From positions 105,581 through 169,580 of the forward strand of contig NZ_NFLN01000006.1 of assembly GCF_002160955.1 (NCBI RefSeq): 64,000 nucleotides of DNA, in the 5' to 3' direction. The position numbers were made by a program, and so were the translations under genes. This DNA is from Gemmiger sp. An120. Its GTDB lineage: Bacteria; Bacillota; Clostridia; Oscillospirales; Ruminococcaceae. Positions within the stretch are counted from its first letter, which is position 1; every line of letters begins with the position of its first letter. Below are positions 43,267 through 51,898 of this stretch, piece by piece. The notes under the pieces were generated by a model. The model ran no database searches and was not told the DNA's origin. It saw nothing but the letters and a program-made list of their open reading frames with translations.

Positions 43267-45789
43267 ATGAACGATATTCTTTTCGGGAACAATAATGGGA
43301 AAATACTAAAAAAATTAGCAAATCGTTCTTTGAAATCCGGCAAAAATTATATTGCTGTTCTGGCGATTATGCTTTCAACTTTGCTGTTTACCAGCTTATT
43401 TACAATAGCTATCAGTTTACAATCTTCTATTCAAGATAATGAAATGAGGACAGTCGGCACATCTGCTCATGCCAATGCAAAACTTATTACTGAAAACGAA
43501 TACGAGGACTTGATTTCCGATGAACGAATTAAGGAGTATGGAAAATCGGTCGTCTTTGGATATGCTGTTGGCGATTGCTTCAATAAACTGCCGACAGAAG
43601 TACGGTATGCTGATGAAAATTATGCGGTATGGGGATTTCACAATCCTAACCAGGGTACCTTGCCGCAAGCGGATAATGAAATGGCTACCAGCCAGATTGT
43701 TTTAGACGCAATGGGATTACCTGATGCAAAAGTTGGTACACAAATCGAATTGACTTTTTCAACCGATACGCAAATTATCACAGAAACTTTTGTGCTATCG
43801 GGTATTTGGGCTGGCGATACGGTAACACCAAGTCAGATGATATTTCTTTCAAAAGACTATATGGAACAAGTGGCTCCACCCGTTTACGGTGTATCAACGG
43901 GTGATACATCGAGAATTACCGGCTATATTGACTGCGCGATTATGTTTTCTTCTGCGTGGAATATTCAGAAACAGGTTGAAAGTCTTGCTATCGACTATGA
44001 TTTTGGTGACCGTATAGGTGTCAATGGTGCTTATACTACATCAACTGTCAGCATTTCCGGTGTAATTCCGGTATTAGCTGCCATTTTGGTAATTTTTATT
44101 GCCGGGTATCTGCTGATTTATAATGTATTTTATATCTCAATCGCTCAGGATATACGTTTTTATGGAATGTTAAAGACACTTGGGACAACCGCCAGACAAA
44201 TACGAAAAATTGTTTATAAAAAGGCGATCCGGCTTTCAGTAATCGGTATTCCTTTGGGATTGTTATTGGGGTGGCCTATTGGACGTGTGCTTATTCCGTC
44301 AATCGTCCGTATGCTTTCGGGAAATATGGCTGTAATTACCACGATAAATCCAATCATTTTCTTTGTCGCTGTACTTTTTGCCTTGATTACAGTATTCATA
44401 AGCTGTCGCAAACCAGCGTCAGTGGCAGCAAAGGTGTCCCCGATTGAAGCATTAAAATATGTGGAGCAAGAGCCAAGTATTAGTCAAAGGAAACGCAGAC
44501 ATACCAAGCGTATAAATCCGTCAATGATGGCAAAACAAAATTTTGGACGGAATAAGAAAAAAGTTATTATTGTAACCTTGTCCTTTTCATTAAGCCTTGT
44601 TTTGTTGAATAGCGTCTATACCTATGTTACTTCGTTTGACTTTGATAAGTTTGTATCAAATTATAGTCTTGCAGATTTTACGGTTGCTGACGCTACGGTT
44701 ATCAATAGTTCTTTACCGCTTAACACATCGGGTGTAAGTAAAGAGTTTATTCAAGAAGTAGAAACACTTGACGGGTTAGAGAGCGTTGCTAATATTTATA
44801 TGCAAACTTCTACGCAGCCTTTTGCCGCTTCCGCAGAAAGAAACATAACAGAGCTTTCTTCAACTTCTGAAAATTTTGCCGCTGATTTTCAAAATTACAA
44901 AATACGTGGCGGGCATGGTGTTAATATTTATGGATTTGATGAATGGCCAACCGAATATTTACAAGTGGTGGAAGGTAATTTATCAATCGAGCAATGGAAA
45001 GCGGGTAACGGAATTTATGTAACAGCAATGAAAATGATTGGCGATGGAACAACGGCATTGTACCACCCCGGAGATCAAATTGACGTAGTATGCTCAGACG
45101 GAACAAGCAGGACGTATATTGTTTTAGCCGTTGTTGATATTCCAGAAGCCTTGCGTTCACCTATGAGTGTTGATATGGGCGTGGAATATGTACTTCCTGC
45201 AAATGAATATTTCAAGATAGTAGGCGATGAAAACATATTGCCAATGAAAACAATGTATAATGTTGACGACGCACATATCAATGCTGCGGATCGTTGGCTT
45301 CAATACTATACTGCAAACATAGAAACCTCTCTTGATTACTATTCAAAAGTGACCTTACAGGACTCATTTCATGGGCTGACTACTATGTATCGTTTAGTTG
45401 GTGGAGTTTTGTGTGCTGTCCTTGCTTTGATTGGCATTTTGAATTTCATTAACTCCATGATGACCTCTATTCTCTCCCGATATCGGGAGATTGCTATGCT
45501 GCAATCGGTAGGAATGACCGGGAAGCAAGTAAAGAGTATGTTGATATATGAAGGGTTAGGATATTCTGTTTTGGGATTGGTTTGTTCCTTTATTCTTTCA
45601 ACGATTGCGAGTATTACGGTTGTAAAAATGATGGGCGCAGAACTTTCCTATTTTACATGGCATTTTTCTTTGTTGCCTGTTATGTTATGTGCTATCCCTC
45701 TGATAGCAATTACTGCCCTTGTTCCCTTGCTCTGTTATCACAAAATGTCAAAGCAAACTGTTGTAGAAAGATTGCGGATTGCAGAATAA
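43267..45789 (+). CDS. FtsX-like ABC permease, BceB/MacB type
   Basis: 840 residues. One transmembrane helix near 25-45, a periplasm-side domain, helices at about 265-375, a second large external domain (about 440-690) and three C-terminal helices (about 700-720, 755-775, 790-815). The C-terminal FtsX motif includes SRYREIAMLQSVGMTGKQ. It likely works with the ATPase to remove, or sense, a cell-wall-active peptide and signal to the kinase. Its size (840) is larger than typical BceB (about 650). Confidence 0.9.
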   Translation: MNDILFGNNNGKILKKLANRSLKSGKNYIAVLAIMLSTLLFTSLFTIAISLQSSIQDNEMRTVGTSAHANAKLITENEYEDLISDERIKEYGKSVVFGYAVGDCFNKLPTEVRYADENYAVWGFHNPNQGTLPQADNEMATSQIVLDAMGLPDAKVGTQIELTFSTDTQIITETFVLSGIWAGDTVTPSQMIFLSKDYMEQVAPPVYGVSTGDTSRITGYIDCAIMFSSAWNIQKQVESLAIDYDFGDRIGVNGAYTTSTVSISGVIPVLAAILVIFIAGYLLIYNVFYISIAQDIRFYGMLKTLGTTARQIRKIVYKKAIRLSVIGIPLGLLLGWPIGRVLIPSIVRMLSGNMAVITTINPIIFFVAVLFALITVFISCRKPASVAAKVSPIEALKYVEQEPSISQRKRRHTKRINPSMMAKQNFGRNKKKVIIVTLSFSLSLVLLNSVYTYVTSFDFDKFVSNYSLADFTVADATVINSSLPLNTSGVSKEFIQEVETLDGLESVANIYMQTSTQPFAASAERNITELSSTSENFAADFQNYKIRGGHGVNIYGFDEWPTEYLQVVEGNLSIEQWKAGNGIYVTAMKMIGDGTTALYHPGDQIDVVCSDGTSRTYIVLAVVDIPEALRSPMSVDMGVEYVLPANEYFKIVGDENILPMKTMYNVDDAHINAADRWLQYYTANIETSLDYYSKVTLQDSFHGLTTMYRLVGGVLCAVLALIGILNFINSMMTSILSRYREIAMLQSVGMTGKQVKSMLIYEGLGYSVLGLVCSFILSTIASITVVKMMGAELSYFTWHFSLLPVMLCAIPLIAITALVPLLCYHKMSKQTVVERLRIAE

Positions 45790-45802
45790 ACCGTTAATGA
45801 TG

Positions 45803-45832
45803 AAGCGGCTGCCTTTATAGGCGGCCGCTTTT
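45803..45832 (+). terminator. Terminator after the FtsX permease
   Basis: AAGCGGCTGCC pairs with GGCGGCCGCTT (small mismatches), then TTC-AATT. It separates the two transporters. Confidence 0.65.
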
Positions 45833-45838
45833 CAATTA

Positions 45839-45922
45839 TCACAGCTTTGTGACAATTACCCCTGTTTTTATATTTCCTTTTCCCTTATCGGTGACATTTT
45901 CGTGAGATTTGTACTTTATCAT
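45839..45922 (+). promoter_or_regulatory. Composite response-regulator promoter 3 (second ABC transporter)
   Basis: A palindrome TCACA-GCTT-TGTGA (45839-45852), ~37 bp later GGTGAC-N5-CGTGAG (45890-45906), 10 bp, then TATCAT (45917-45922). Same layout as at 42471. Confidence 0.72.
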
Positions 45923-45972
45923 ATTCAATAAAGGCTACTGTATAATATGGCTTTTAGAAAGGAGAAATCGTC

Positions 45973-46887
45973 ATGAACGATGTGTTAAATACAACCGATT
46001 TGACAAAAATCTATGGCAATTTTAAGGCTTTAGACAAGCTGAATATGAGTGTCCCCAAACAAGCTATTTATGGATTAGTAGGAAAAAACGGAGCAGGAAA
46101 GACTACATTGCTTCGCATTATCTGCGGATTACAGAACACGACATCAGGTGAATATAGACTTTATGGTATTAGTAGCAAAGATAAAAAAATTGTAAAAGCA
46201 CGTCAAAAAATGGGGGCTGTTATTGAAACGCCAGCGATATACCCGGACTTATCCGCAACAGGAAATTTGAAAGAGCAATTTCGGATTACAGGGGAACGGA
46301 CTTTCAAGAAGATACCAGACCTTTTGCAGCTGGTTGGTCTTGAACGCGTAGGTCATAAAAAAGCGGGTAATTTTTCGTTGGGTATGAAGCAACGTCTTGG
46401 GATAGCTATGGCATTAGCCAACAACCCGAATTTTTTAGTGCTGGACGAGCCTGTTAATGGACTTGATCCGCAGGGAATTGTAGAAATGAGAGAAACCCTG
46501 CTAAAACTAAACCGCGAATATGGGATTACTATTTTAATTTCAAGTCATATCCTCGATGAACTGTCCCGCATTGCTACATACTATGGATTTATTGACAACG
46601 GAAGAATGGTAAAAGAAATTAGTGCAGTTGATCTGAAAAAAGATTTTGAAAAGCGTATTGTGCTTGAAGTATCAAATATATCTGTACTCATTGAGATATT
46701 AAAAAAACAAAATATCAGACATCAAATTACATCATCTAACCGTGTCGAAATCTTTGATAGCATAAACATTTCACAGCTTACGCTTGCGCTTGCAGAACAA
46801 GGCTGTAATGTCAACTCTATACATGAACAAGATGAAAATCTTGAAAACTATTTTATGAGTTTAATAGGAGGTACCCATCATGAGTAG
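45973..46887 (+). CDS. ABC transporter ATP-binding protein (BcrA/lantibiotic-immunity type)
   Basis: 304 residues. Walker A GKNGAGKTT, signature FSLGMKQRL (a variant typical of BcrA/LanF transporters), Walker B FLVLDEPVNGLDPQG, and ISSHILDELSRIA. The C-terminal ~80 residues resemble the BcrA accessory domain. It overlaps the permease by 8 bp. BcrA/LanF-like transporters give resistance or immunity to bacitracin and lantibiotics. Confidence 0.94.
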   Translation: MNDVLNTTDLTKIYGNFKALDKLNMSVPKQAIYGLVGKNGAGKTTLLRIICGLQNTTSGEYRLYGISSKDKKIVKARQKMGAVIETPAIYPDLSATGNLKEQFRITGERTFKKIPDLLQLVGLERVGHKKAGNFSLGMKQRLGIAMALANNPNFLVLDEPVNGLDPQGIVEMRETLLKLNREYGITILISSHILDELSRIATYYGFIDNGRMVKEISAVDLKKDFEKRIVLEVSNISVLIEILKKQNIRHQITSSNRVEIFDSINISQLTLALAEQGCNVNSIHEQDENLENYFMSLIGGTHHE

Positions 46888-47734
46888 GCTTATCATTTCT
46901 TCTCTAACCCGCTTGTTCCAAAGGGTTATTTTCTGGATTTGTTTTATTGGTATGTTTTTATACGGTGTATTCATGGCGTTTGCTACCACCCCGGAAAACG
47001 TATTATCTTTTTCATTTGAAAGCTGTTTCTTTGGTTTTGCTCCAATTATGGGGCTTGTTTCTGCAATTTTTATCAGTTTGTTTGTCGGCTCTGAATACAG
47101 TGATGGCACTATGCGGAATAAAGTGGCAGTTGGACACACTCGCTTTTCTATTTATCTATCAAATTTTATTGCTTGTTCGATTGCCAACATTTTTTTCTGT
47201 CTTGCTTATATCCTTGCAGTTATGGTAATTGGAAATATGCACAGTGGAACATTTTTAAGCGCTCACAACAGAATTGCTTATCTTATTATTTGTGCATTTG
47301 GCGCTGTAATTGCCTTTACAAGCATAATGACATTTTTAGCTATGCTAAATCGAAATAAAGCAGCGAATGTCGTTGTTAGTATGTTATTAGCTATTACTAT
47401 GCTTGCTTCCGGTTCGTTCATTTATCAACGCCTTTGCGAGCCGGAAATGTACGATCAGTATATAAGTGTAGATAGCAATGGCGTTCCTACCGACGTTGAT
47501 CGTGTACCAAATCCACAATACGTTGGAGGTACAGAGCGAGAAGTTTTAGAATTGCTTAATAATTTCTTGCCATCAGGTCAAACTATTCAGCTTGCAGATA
47601 TGTTCAATTCAGAGGGAGAAGATACCTCGTATGATTTTTCGCATACAGAACAATGGCTGTTCTATTCATTGGGGATTACAATAATTACTACGGCAATCGG
47701 TATAGGATTATATCGTAGGAAAGAGATAAAATAA
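46880..47734 (+). CDS. ABC-2 permease (BcrB/LanE-like)
   Basis: 284 residues. Six hydrophobic segments (about 14-34, 48-72, 95-125, 135-160, 165-185 and 250-275), with a ~70-residue external loop between helices 5 and 6 (EPEMYDQYISVDSNG to DYSFSHTEQW). SEYSDGTMRNKVAVGHTR is the conserved cytoplasmic loop of bacitracin-type ABC-2 permeases. It forms the transporter with the ATPase before it. Confidence 0.9.
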   Translation: MSRLIISSLTRLFQRVIFWICFIGMFLYGVFMAFATTPENVLSFSFESCFFGFAPIMGLVSAIFISLFVGSEYSDGTMRNKVAVGHTRFSIYLSNFIACSIANIFFCLAYILAVMVIGNMHSGTFLSAHNRIAYLIICAFGAVIAFTSIMTFLAMLNRNKAANVVVSMLLAITMLASGSFIYQRLCEPEMYDQYISVDSNGVPTDVDRVPNPQYVGGTEREVLELLNNFLPSGQTIQLADMFNSEGEDTSYDFSHTEQWLFYSLGITIITTAIGIGLYRRKEIK

Positions 47735-47744
47735 TTTTTGAAAT

Positions 47745-47829
47745 CTCACAGCTTTGCGAGAATTTACCCTGTTATTTTGTCGAAACATATATTTGTTGTG
47801 AGATTTCTGCGAGAATTGAATTTTATAAT
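47745..47829 (+). promoter_or_regulatory. Composite response-regulator promoter 4, with no protein gene downstream
   Basis: A palindrome CTCACA-GCTT-TGCGAG (47745-47760), ~37 bp, TGTGAG-N5-TGCGAG (47797-47813), 10 bp, TATAAT (47824-47829). It is the best match of the four to the shared pattern, yet no open frame follows within 400 bp. Confidence 0.7.
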
Positions 47830-47835
47830 ACAAAA

Positions 47836-47946
47836 CAGATAGAAGCTGCCGGACGACGGCAAAAGAAAAAAAGCCGTCGTGCAGCAGTCCTATTAACACG
47901 CCTATTGGAAACGGCGGCTTTGAAAAATCGAAGCCGCCGTTTCTTT
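47836..47946 (+). ncRNA. Candidate regulated small RNA with two stem-loops
   Basis: Predicted from the promoter at 47824. Stem 1 ACGACGGC (47853-47860) with GCCGTCGT (47873-47880); stem 2 ACGGCGGCTT (47911-47920) with AAGCCGCCGT (47931-47940) followed by TTCTTT, which looks like a terminator. Predicted length about 110 nt. No start codon with a ribosome site was seen. It could instead be a decayed gene copy. Confidence 0.4.
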
Positions 47947-48291
47947 GTGTCCCATACAAACGAATGACGACTTATTGAGATTACGGCGGTATCTGGGAGG
48001 TATCGCCGTGTTTCTTTTCTTGCGACATAATCCGACAAACTTTTACCTGTTAAAAAAAGCTCTTGCGCCGCAAGGGGATATTCCGGCTATGAGTATGAAC
48101 TGTCAATACATCTAAATACTTCTTACATTTCCTTTGCGCTCGTCCGCGTTTTGCGGGCGGGCGCATTTTGCTGTTCTCAAAAGTTTTTTCAAAAACTTTG
48201 CTTTTCCATTTGGCATAGACACGGCACGTCCGTGGAAGGCAGCCGAAAGGGGATAAATAACCCGCCCCCGGGAACGAGAGGGGGTGAGAAC
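47947..48291. other. Gene-free region with terminator-like hairpins
   Basis: About 345 bp without a gene. ACGGCG...CGCCGT followed by GTTTCTTTTCTT (47982-48020) and a GC-rich hairpin GCGGGCGGGCGC/GCGCTCGTCCGC ending ATTTT (about 48136-48173) look like terminators. The right end carries the GGGGGTGAG ribosome site of the sigma gene. Confidence 0.55.
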
Positions 48292-48732
48292 ATGGATTAC
48301 CCTGCTCGGTTTGAATGGCAAACGAGATGTGAGTTTAATGCGTACTGCAAACGCACGTTACGCAACGAACTGATTGACGCTTGCCGGGAACGCAAAAGCC
48401 GCAAGCGGCACGAAGTGAGCTTTGCAGACCTTACCCCGCAAGAAGAAAAGCAGCTTTATACCGTTGACAGATATTTTGTCAACGAGGACGAAGAAGCCTT
48501 TTGCGCGGGTGGCTTGAAGATCACCGCGAAACTGCTTGCCGAAGCTCTGCACTCCCTGCCGGACGAAAAGCGTCAAGTCGTACTGCTGTACTACTTTTTC
48601 GACATGACAGATGTTGAGATCGCGGAGCTGATGAAAGTACCCCGCAGCACAGTACAGTACCGCCGGACAAGCTCTTTTGAACTGCTAAAACGATACTTGG
48701 AGGAACGCGCCGATGAATGGGACGAATTGTAA
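48292..48732 (+). CDS. Small sigma-70-like factor of the ICE
   Basis: 146 residues. The C-terminal half has sigma region 4: ALHSLPDEKRQVVLLYYFFDMTDVEIAELMKVPRSTVQYRR. The N-terminal half resembles a short region 2 (YCKRTLRNELIDACRERKSRKR). The start is chosen for GAGAGGGGGTGAG 5-9 bp upstream. Its end overlaps the HTH_16 gene by 20 bp. Such pairs precede the recombinase in Tn916/Tn1549-like elements and probably control excision genes. Confidence 0.88.
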   Translation: MDYPARFEWQTRCEFNAYCKRTLRNELIDACRERKSRKRHEVSFADLTPQEEKQLYTVDRYFVNEDEEAFCAGGLKITAKLLAEALHSLPDEKRQVVLLYYFFDMTDVEIAELMKVPRSTVQYRRTSSFELLKRYLEERADEWDEL

Positions 48733-48964
48733 CACCGACGAGCGCGGCTTATTGCCCTACCCGGTCATTTTAGCCGCGACAAAGGGCGACCCGGAAGCCA
48801 TGAGCATTGTCATGCAGCACTACCAAAGCTACATAGCCCACCTGTCTATCCAAAAAATCCGCGACGAGCGCGGCAATACCTACTACGGTGTAGACGAGGA
48901 CTTGCGGGAACGGCTGCAAGCAAAGCTCATGCGGGCTGTCCTATCCTTTAAGGCAGATAAGTAA
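48713..48964 (+). CDS. HTH_16-family conjugative transposon protein
   Basis: 83 residues: LPYPVILAATKGDPEAMSIVMQHYQSYI and YYGVDEDLRERLQAKLMRAV are the HTH_16 signature. It is usually encoded directly after the element sigma factor, as here (20-bp overlap). Confidence 0.9.
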   Translation: MNGTNCNTDERGLLPYPVILAATKGDPEAMSIVMQHYQSYIAHLSIQKIRDERGNTYYGVDEDLRERLQAKLMRAVLSFKADK

Positions 48965-49372
48965 ACGCGAAGCGTTTAACCCCTTTCCGCTTTGCGTAAA
49001 TCTGCCCCATTCGCTCCTTGACAAATATGCCCGCAAGATAACGGCGGCGCATCATAGGGCAGCGGACACATTCTGCAATTTCCGCGTCGGCGTGGTGCGC
49101 CATGACCTCATATCCTATGAGAGAGCGAGAAACACCGGGCCGAGGGCAAGGCAGCTCTTAAACAGTGGTATTGCGATAATGATACTCCCTTATAGCTAAA
49201 CGAAACTCCGTTTTTTCCGGGGCTTCCAAGTCCGAGCGTTAAAAGCGTCGCAGGCAATAGGTAGGGCCGTGTGAGAACCACGCGGGGGTGAAATTCCCGT
49301 GGAGCTGCGCCAACAGCCGTCCATACTGCCCATTTCGTTTTACACCAATGTAAGCGAAAGGGGGATTACTGT
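48965..49372 (+). ncRNA. Gene-free 408-bp region with strong stem-loops (candidate structured RNA)
   Basis: No open frame with a ribosome site. Clear helices include AAACGC/GCGTTT around 48963-48978, CTCATA...TATGAG (about 49107-49122), AACTCCG...CGGGG (about 49203-49225) and CCACGCGGGG...TCCCGTGG (about 49276-49303). The region leads into the TnpW-like gene at 49373, so a long structured leader is plausible. No known class was identified with confidence. Confidence 0.35.
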
Positions 49373-49540
49373 ATGAGTGCAGTAACAAGTCGGAAACAGA
49401 CCGCCCCCGTAGTACGTCAGTACGAAATCGGAGGCGTTCGATATATTGTGAAAGCGACCGTCAAAGACGGCGCGAAAGAAACCGCAGTCAAGAAAATCCG
49501 TCGGCTGCTTCAAAATGATTTGAGCAAGGCAGCCACTTAA
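49373..49540 (+). CDS. TnpW-like small protein
   Basis: 55 residues. QYEIGGVRYIVKATVKDGAKETAVKKIRRLLQND matches the TnpW layout (beta hairpin, then KIxRLI/L helix), compare IGNTTYKVRVYLSETAEETMEDKILRLIRND at 55574. AAGCGAAAGGGGG precedes the ATG. It stands directly before the ICE recombinase gene. Confidence 0.8.
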   Translation: MSAVTSRKQTAPVVRQYEIGGVRYIVKATVKDGAKETAVKKIRRLLQNDLSKAAT

Positions 49541-49644
49541 AAATTAAAGTTTTTTCATTTCCTACAAGCAGACGGATGGGGCATGATATGGTATAATATA
49601 CTTGTATCATGCCTCGTTTTCCGGCTGCGGAATAGGAGGAACTT

Positions 49645-49983
49645 ATGAGCAAACAGCCGGAAATGGTGATTGCACGGAACTCCCGTGCGACACGGAATAA
49701 CGATACTACTTTGAACCTTGACAATCAAATGTACCAACAGCCAGTCACTTCCTTTCAGCGCGTGTCCAACGACGCGCCGTTGAGCGAGGAAACCAAGACG
49801 GCCATCCAAAACACGGTGCTGCAATTCTATATCCACAGCCAGCCGCAGGAGGACGCCGAGGGCATTACCGCCTGCTATGAGCGTCTTTCCCAAGAAGATA
49901 AGCTGGACGGCGAGAGCAACAGTATCAGCAACCATGATGTAATGTATAGAGGGTGGATTACACCAAAAAACATTACATCATGA
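49645..49983 (+). pseudogene. Truncated large serine recombinase of the ICE (only the N-terminus)
   Basis: From the ATG (AGGAGGAAC upstream) an ~80-residue extension leads into ITACYERLSQEDKLDGESNSISN, the start of a resolvase domain with the catalytic Ser. In intact relatives this is followed by QKR/QKK and ~450 more residues. Here the homology stops at about 49932 and the frame runs into unrelated sequence to a stop at 49981-49983. No catalytic domain or DNA-binding part remains in the window, so the ICE has lost its own integrase, either by deletion or by insertion of the right-hand element. Confidence 0.85.
49933..49982. repeat. 13-bp perfect inverted repeat at the recombinase breakpoint
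   Basis: CATGATGTAATGT (49933-49945) and ACATTACATCATG (49970-49982), 24 bp apart. It begins exactly where recombinase homology ends, so it marks the end of an inserted element or an attachment/terminus site. Confidence 0.65.
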
Positions 49984-50011
49984 CTGGCGGCTCATTTGTG
50001 GCGAATGAAAA

Positions 50012-50058
50012 GACAGTTATGATAAAGGAGGGATGCCCTCAAACCTACCGTAACTGTC
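50012..50058. repeat. Nested inverted repeats upstream of tnpV
   Basis: GACAGTTA (50012-50019) with TAACTGTC (50051-50058), enclosing GAGGG-ATG-CCCTC (50028-50040). A possible operator or leader hairpin. Confidence 0.5.
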
Positions 50059-50086
50059 AACCACATTCCCACGAAAGGAGCCTTGT

Positions 50087-50437
50087 ATGGAACTGATTTA
50101 CACCAAATGCGGCGATTATCTCATTCCTGACCTTGTGTTATTGGACACCAAAGAGTACCATATCGGGAAATATGGCCGGTTGCGCCGTGCCTACTTAAAA
50201 GAACACCGGCCCATTCTGTATACCGATCTCATTGTCGCTGAAAAACTGTTTCCCCATTTGGAGGAAATCGACACCGCCTGTCGGAAGCGGCTGGAAATCA
50301 TTGAAAAAGCCATGATACAGCAAGAGGGTGTCACAGAAGCCCTGAAAGCTGCCGACCAGATGGCATGGGTGCGCTCCATGAACTCCATCCACAACAGAGC
50401 CGAGGAAATCGTCCTGGCGGAGTTGGTCTACTGCTGA
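50087..50437 (+). CDS. TnpV-family transposon protein
   Basis: 116 residues: MELIYTKCGDYLIPDL, YGRLRRAYLKEHRP, LFPHLEEIDTACRKRLE and GVTEALKAADQMAWVRSMN are the TnpV pattern. Function unknown; it regularly accompanies serine-recombinase elements. GAAAGGAG precedes the start. Confidence 0.85.
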   Translation: MELIYTKCGDYLIPDLVLLDTKEYHIGKYGRLRRAYLKEHRPILYTDLIVAEKLFPHLEEIDTACRKRLEIIEKAMIQQEGVTEALKAADQMAWVRSMNSIHNRAEEIVLAELVYC

Positions 50438-50450
50438 GGGAGGGAACGCA

Positions 50451-50726
50451 ATGATTTTGGAAGCTATGTATAACGGGGAGTTTTATCCCTGTGAAACCGT
50501 TGTTCCCACGTCCCCGGAATACCGCAAGGCAGTCCAAACCTGTGCGGCGTTGATGGAGCAGTTATCCCAGCGGCTCAGTAAAGAGGACTATGCTCTGGTG
50601 GAGGAGCTTCGGGCGCAGAACGCTATCGCCCAGTGTGAGGAAAGTGAGAGCCATTTCAAGTATGGCTTTTCAGCGGGGCTGATCGTCCAGCAGGAAGCCC
50701 ATGAACAGCTGCAAAACAAGAAATAA
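50451..50726 (+). CDS. Small conserved-type protein after tnpV
   Basis: 91 residues, helical. EYRKAVQTCAALMEQLSQRLSKEDYALVEELRAQ and HFKYGFSAGLIVQQEAHEQL resemble DUF6809-type proteins common in these elements. GAGGGAGGG lies upstream; 13 bp separate it from tnpV, so they share an operon. Confidence 0.75.
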   Translation: MILEAMYNGEFYPCETVVPTSPEYRKAVQTCAALMEQLSQRLSKEDYALVEELRAQNAIAQCEESESHFKYGFSAGLIVQQEAHEQLQNKK

Positions 50727-50739
50727 GCGATTGCCGAAA

Positions 50740-50782
50740 AAGCCCACACAGCCGGAAAGAGAACCGGTGGCGTGGGCTTTCT
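50740..50782. terminator. Bidirectional terminator
   Basis: AGCCCAC-ACA-GCCGG pairs with CCGGTGGC-GTGGGCTT. It lies between converging genes at 50726 and 50793. Confidence 0.75.
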
Positions 50783-50792
50783 GCGTATATGG

Positions 50793-51821
50793 TTATTCTG
50801 TCAGATCATCCGAAGTTTCCGCAACCAGCCGGTCAAAGTCGCTCTGATAGGTCCGATCCTGCAAAACCCGGAACTTTTCAAACTCTTTCTCGGCAAAGGC
50901 TTTGGCAATGGCGGCGGTCACCTTGCCCTTATCATGCAGAATATCTTCCTCGTTGAACTGTAAAAATGCGTCAAGCCGCTTGACCCAATCGGCCATATAC
51001 ATGACATTTCCACGGCGGGCCTGCCGTTCCGCATAGTCCAGGTACATGGTGACAATCTCGTTCAGGTTACGCATTTCCGTTTCGTTCAGATAGTTTTTAG
51101 CAACGGTGACATCCGATTTGCGGATGCGGCCTTTGGGGGCGTTTTTCCATGTGGTCAGCCCCATGTTGGGCTTGGTGCTGTCGGCACGGCCGTATACGAT
51201 CTCAGCGGCGGTATGATGGGTGACCGCATAGTGGAGCTTATTCTGCACCGTGGCGAAAAACTCCTTTGTAATAGGGCTTTCCACATCGTAGTCGGCGCTG
51301 CACTGGGAATAGATGTCCGTGATTTTCTGGTAGAATCTTCTCTCGCTGGCCCGGATGTCCCGGATACGCTCCAGTTGTTCCTCGAAATAATCCTTGCCGA
51401 AAAAGTTTTCCGGCTCCCGCAGCCGTGCGTCATCCATCACATAACCTTTGATGATGAACTCTTTCAACACCCGGTTTGCCCAAATGCGGAACATGGTCGC
51501 CTTTTTGGAGTTCACTCGATACCCCACAGCGATGATGGCGTCCAGATTATAATAATTGGTCTGATACCGTTTCCCGTCCGCCGCAGTTGTTTCCATTTTG
51601 GAAACAACTGAATCCTCGCTCAGTTCGCCGGATTCAAAGATTTTTTTCAGATGCTTGGAAATGGCCGCTTTCTGCACCTCGAACAGCTCTGCCATTTTTG
51701 CCTGCGTCAGCCAGAGATTTTCCTGAAAGAGCAGGATTTCCACCCGCACCTCTCCGTTTTCGGTCTTGTAAAAGAGGATTTCTCTGGTTTCATACGGGGT
51801 CAGCCCCTGTTCCTCGCTCAT
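50793..51821 (-). CDS. RhuM-family protein (virulence RhuM/Fic-like toxin-related family)
   Basis: 342 residues. ETREILFYKTENGEVRVEILL and LWLTQAKMAELFEVQKAAISKHLK match the RhuM family, with NYYNLDAIIAVGYRVNSKKAT and FRIWANRVLKEFIIKGYVMDD. The C-terminal part (about 200-300) has YAVTHHTAAEIVYGRADSTKPNMGLTTW, a Fic/DOC-like region lacking an obvious HPFxxGN motif. RhuM proteins occur on pathogenicity islands and mobile elements; activity is uncertain. GAGGTGACGAGGAATG (minus strand) contains the start. Confidence 0.9.
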   Translation of the reverse strand: MSEEQGLTPYETREILFYKTENGEVRVEILLFQENLWLTQAKMAELFEVQKAAISKHLKKIFESGELSEDSVVSKMETTAADGKRYQTNYYNLDAIIAVGYRVNSKKATMFRIWANRVLKEFIIKGYVMDDARLREPENFFGKDYFEEQLERIRDIRASERRFYQKITDIYSQCSADYDVESPITKEFFATVQNKLHYAVTHHTAAEIVYGRADSTKPNMGLTTWKNAPKGRIRKSDVTVAKNYLNETEMRNLNEIVTMYLDYAERQARRGNVMYMADWVKRLDAFLQFNEEDILHDKGKVTAAIAKAFAEKEFEKFRVLQDRTYQSDFDRLVAETSDDLTE

Positions 51822-51898
51822 TCCTCGTCACCTCCATATCGTTTTGGTAAGTTTGGATTGTATTTTGTAATTCATTTACAAAATGCCAGGTATTCCAT

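Noticed and set aside
49250..49345. Cobalamin-riboswitch-like stretch (GGGGTGAAATTCCC and an AGCC...CTGCC segment)
   Set aside because: No canonical B12 box and the downstream genes are recombination genes; resemblance is too weak.
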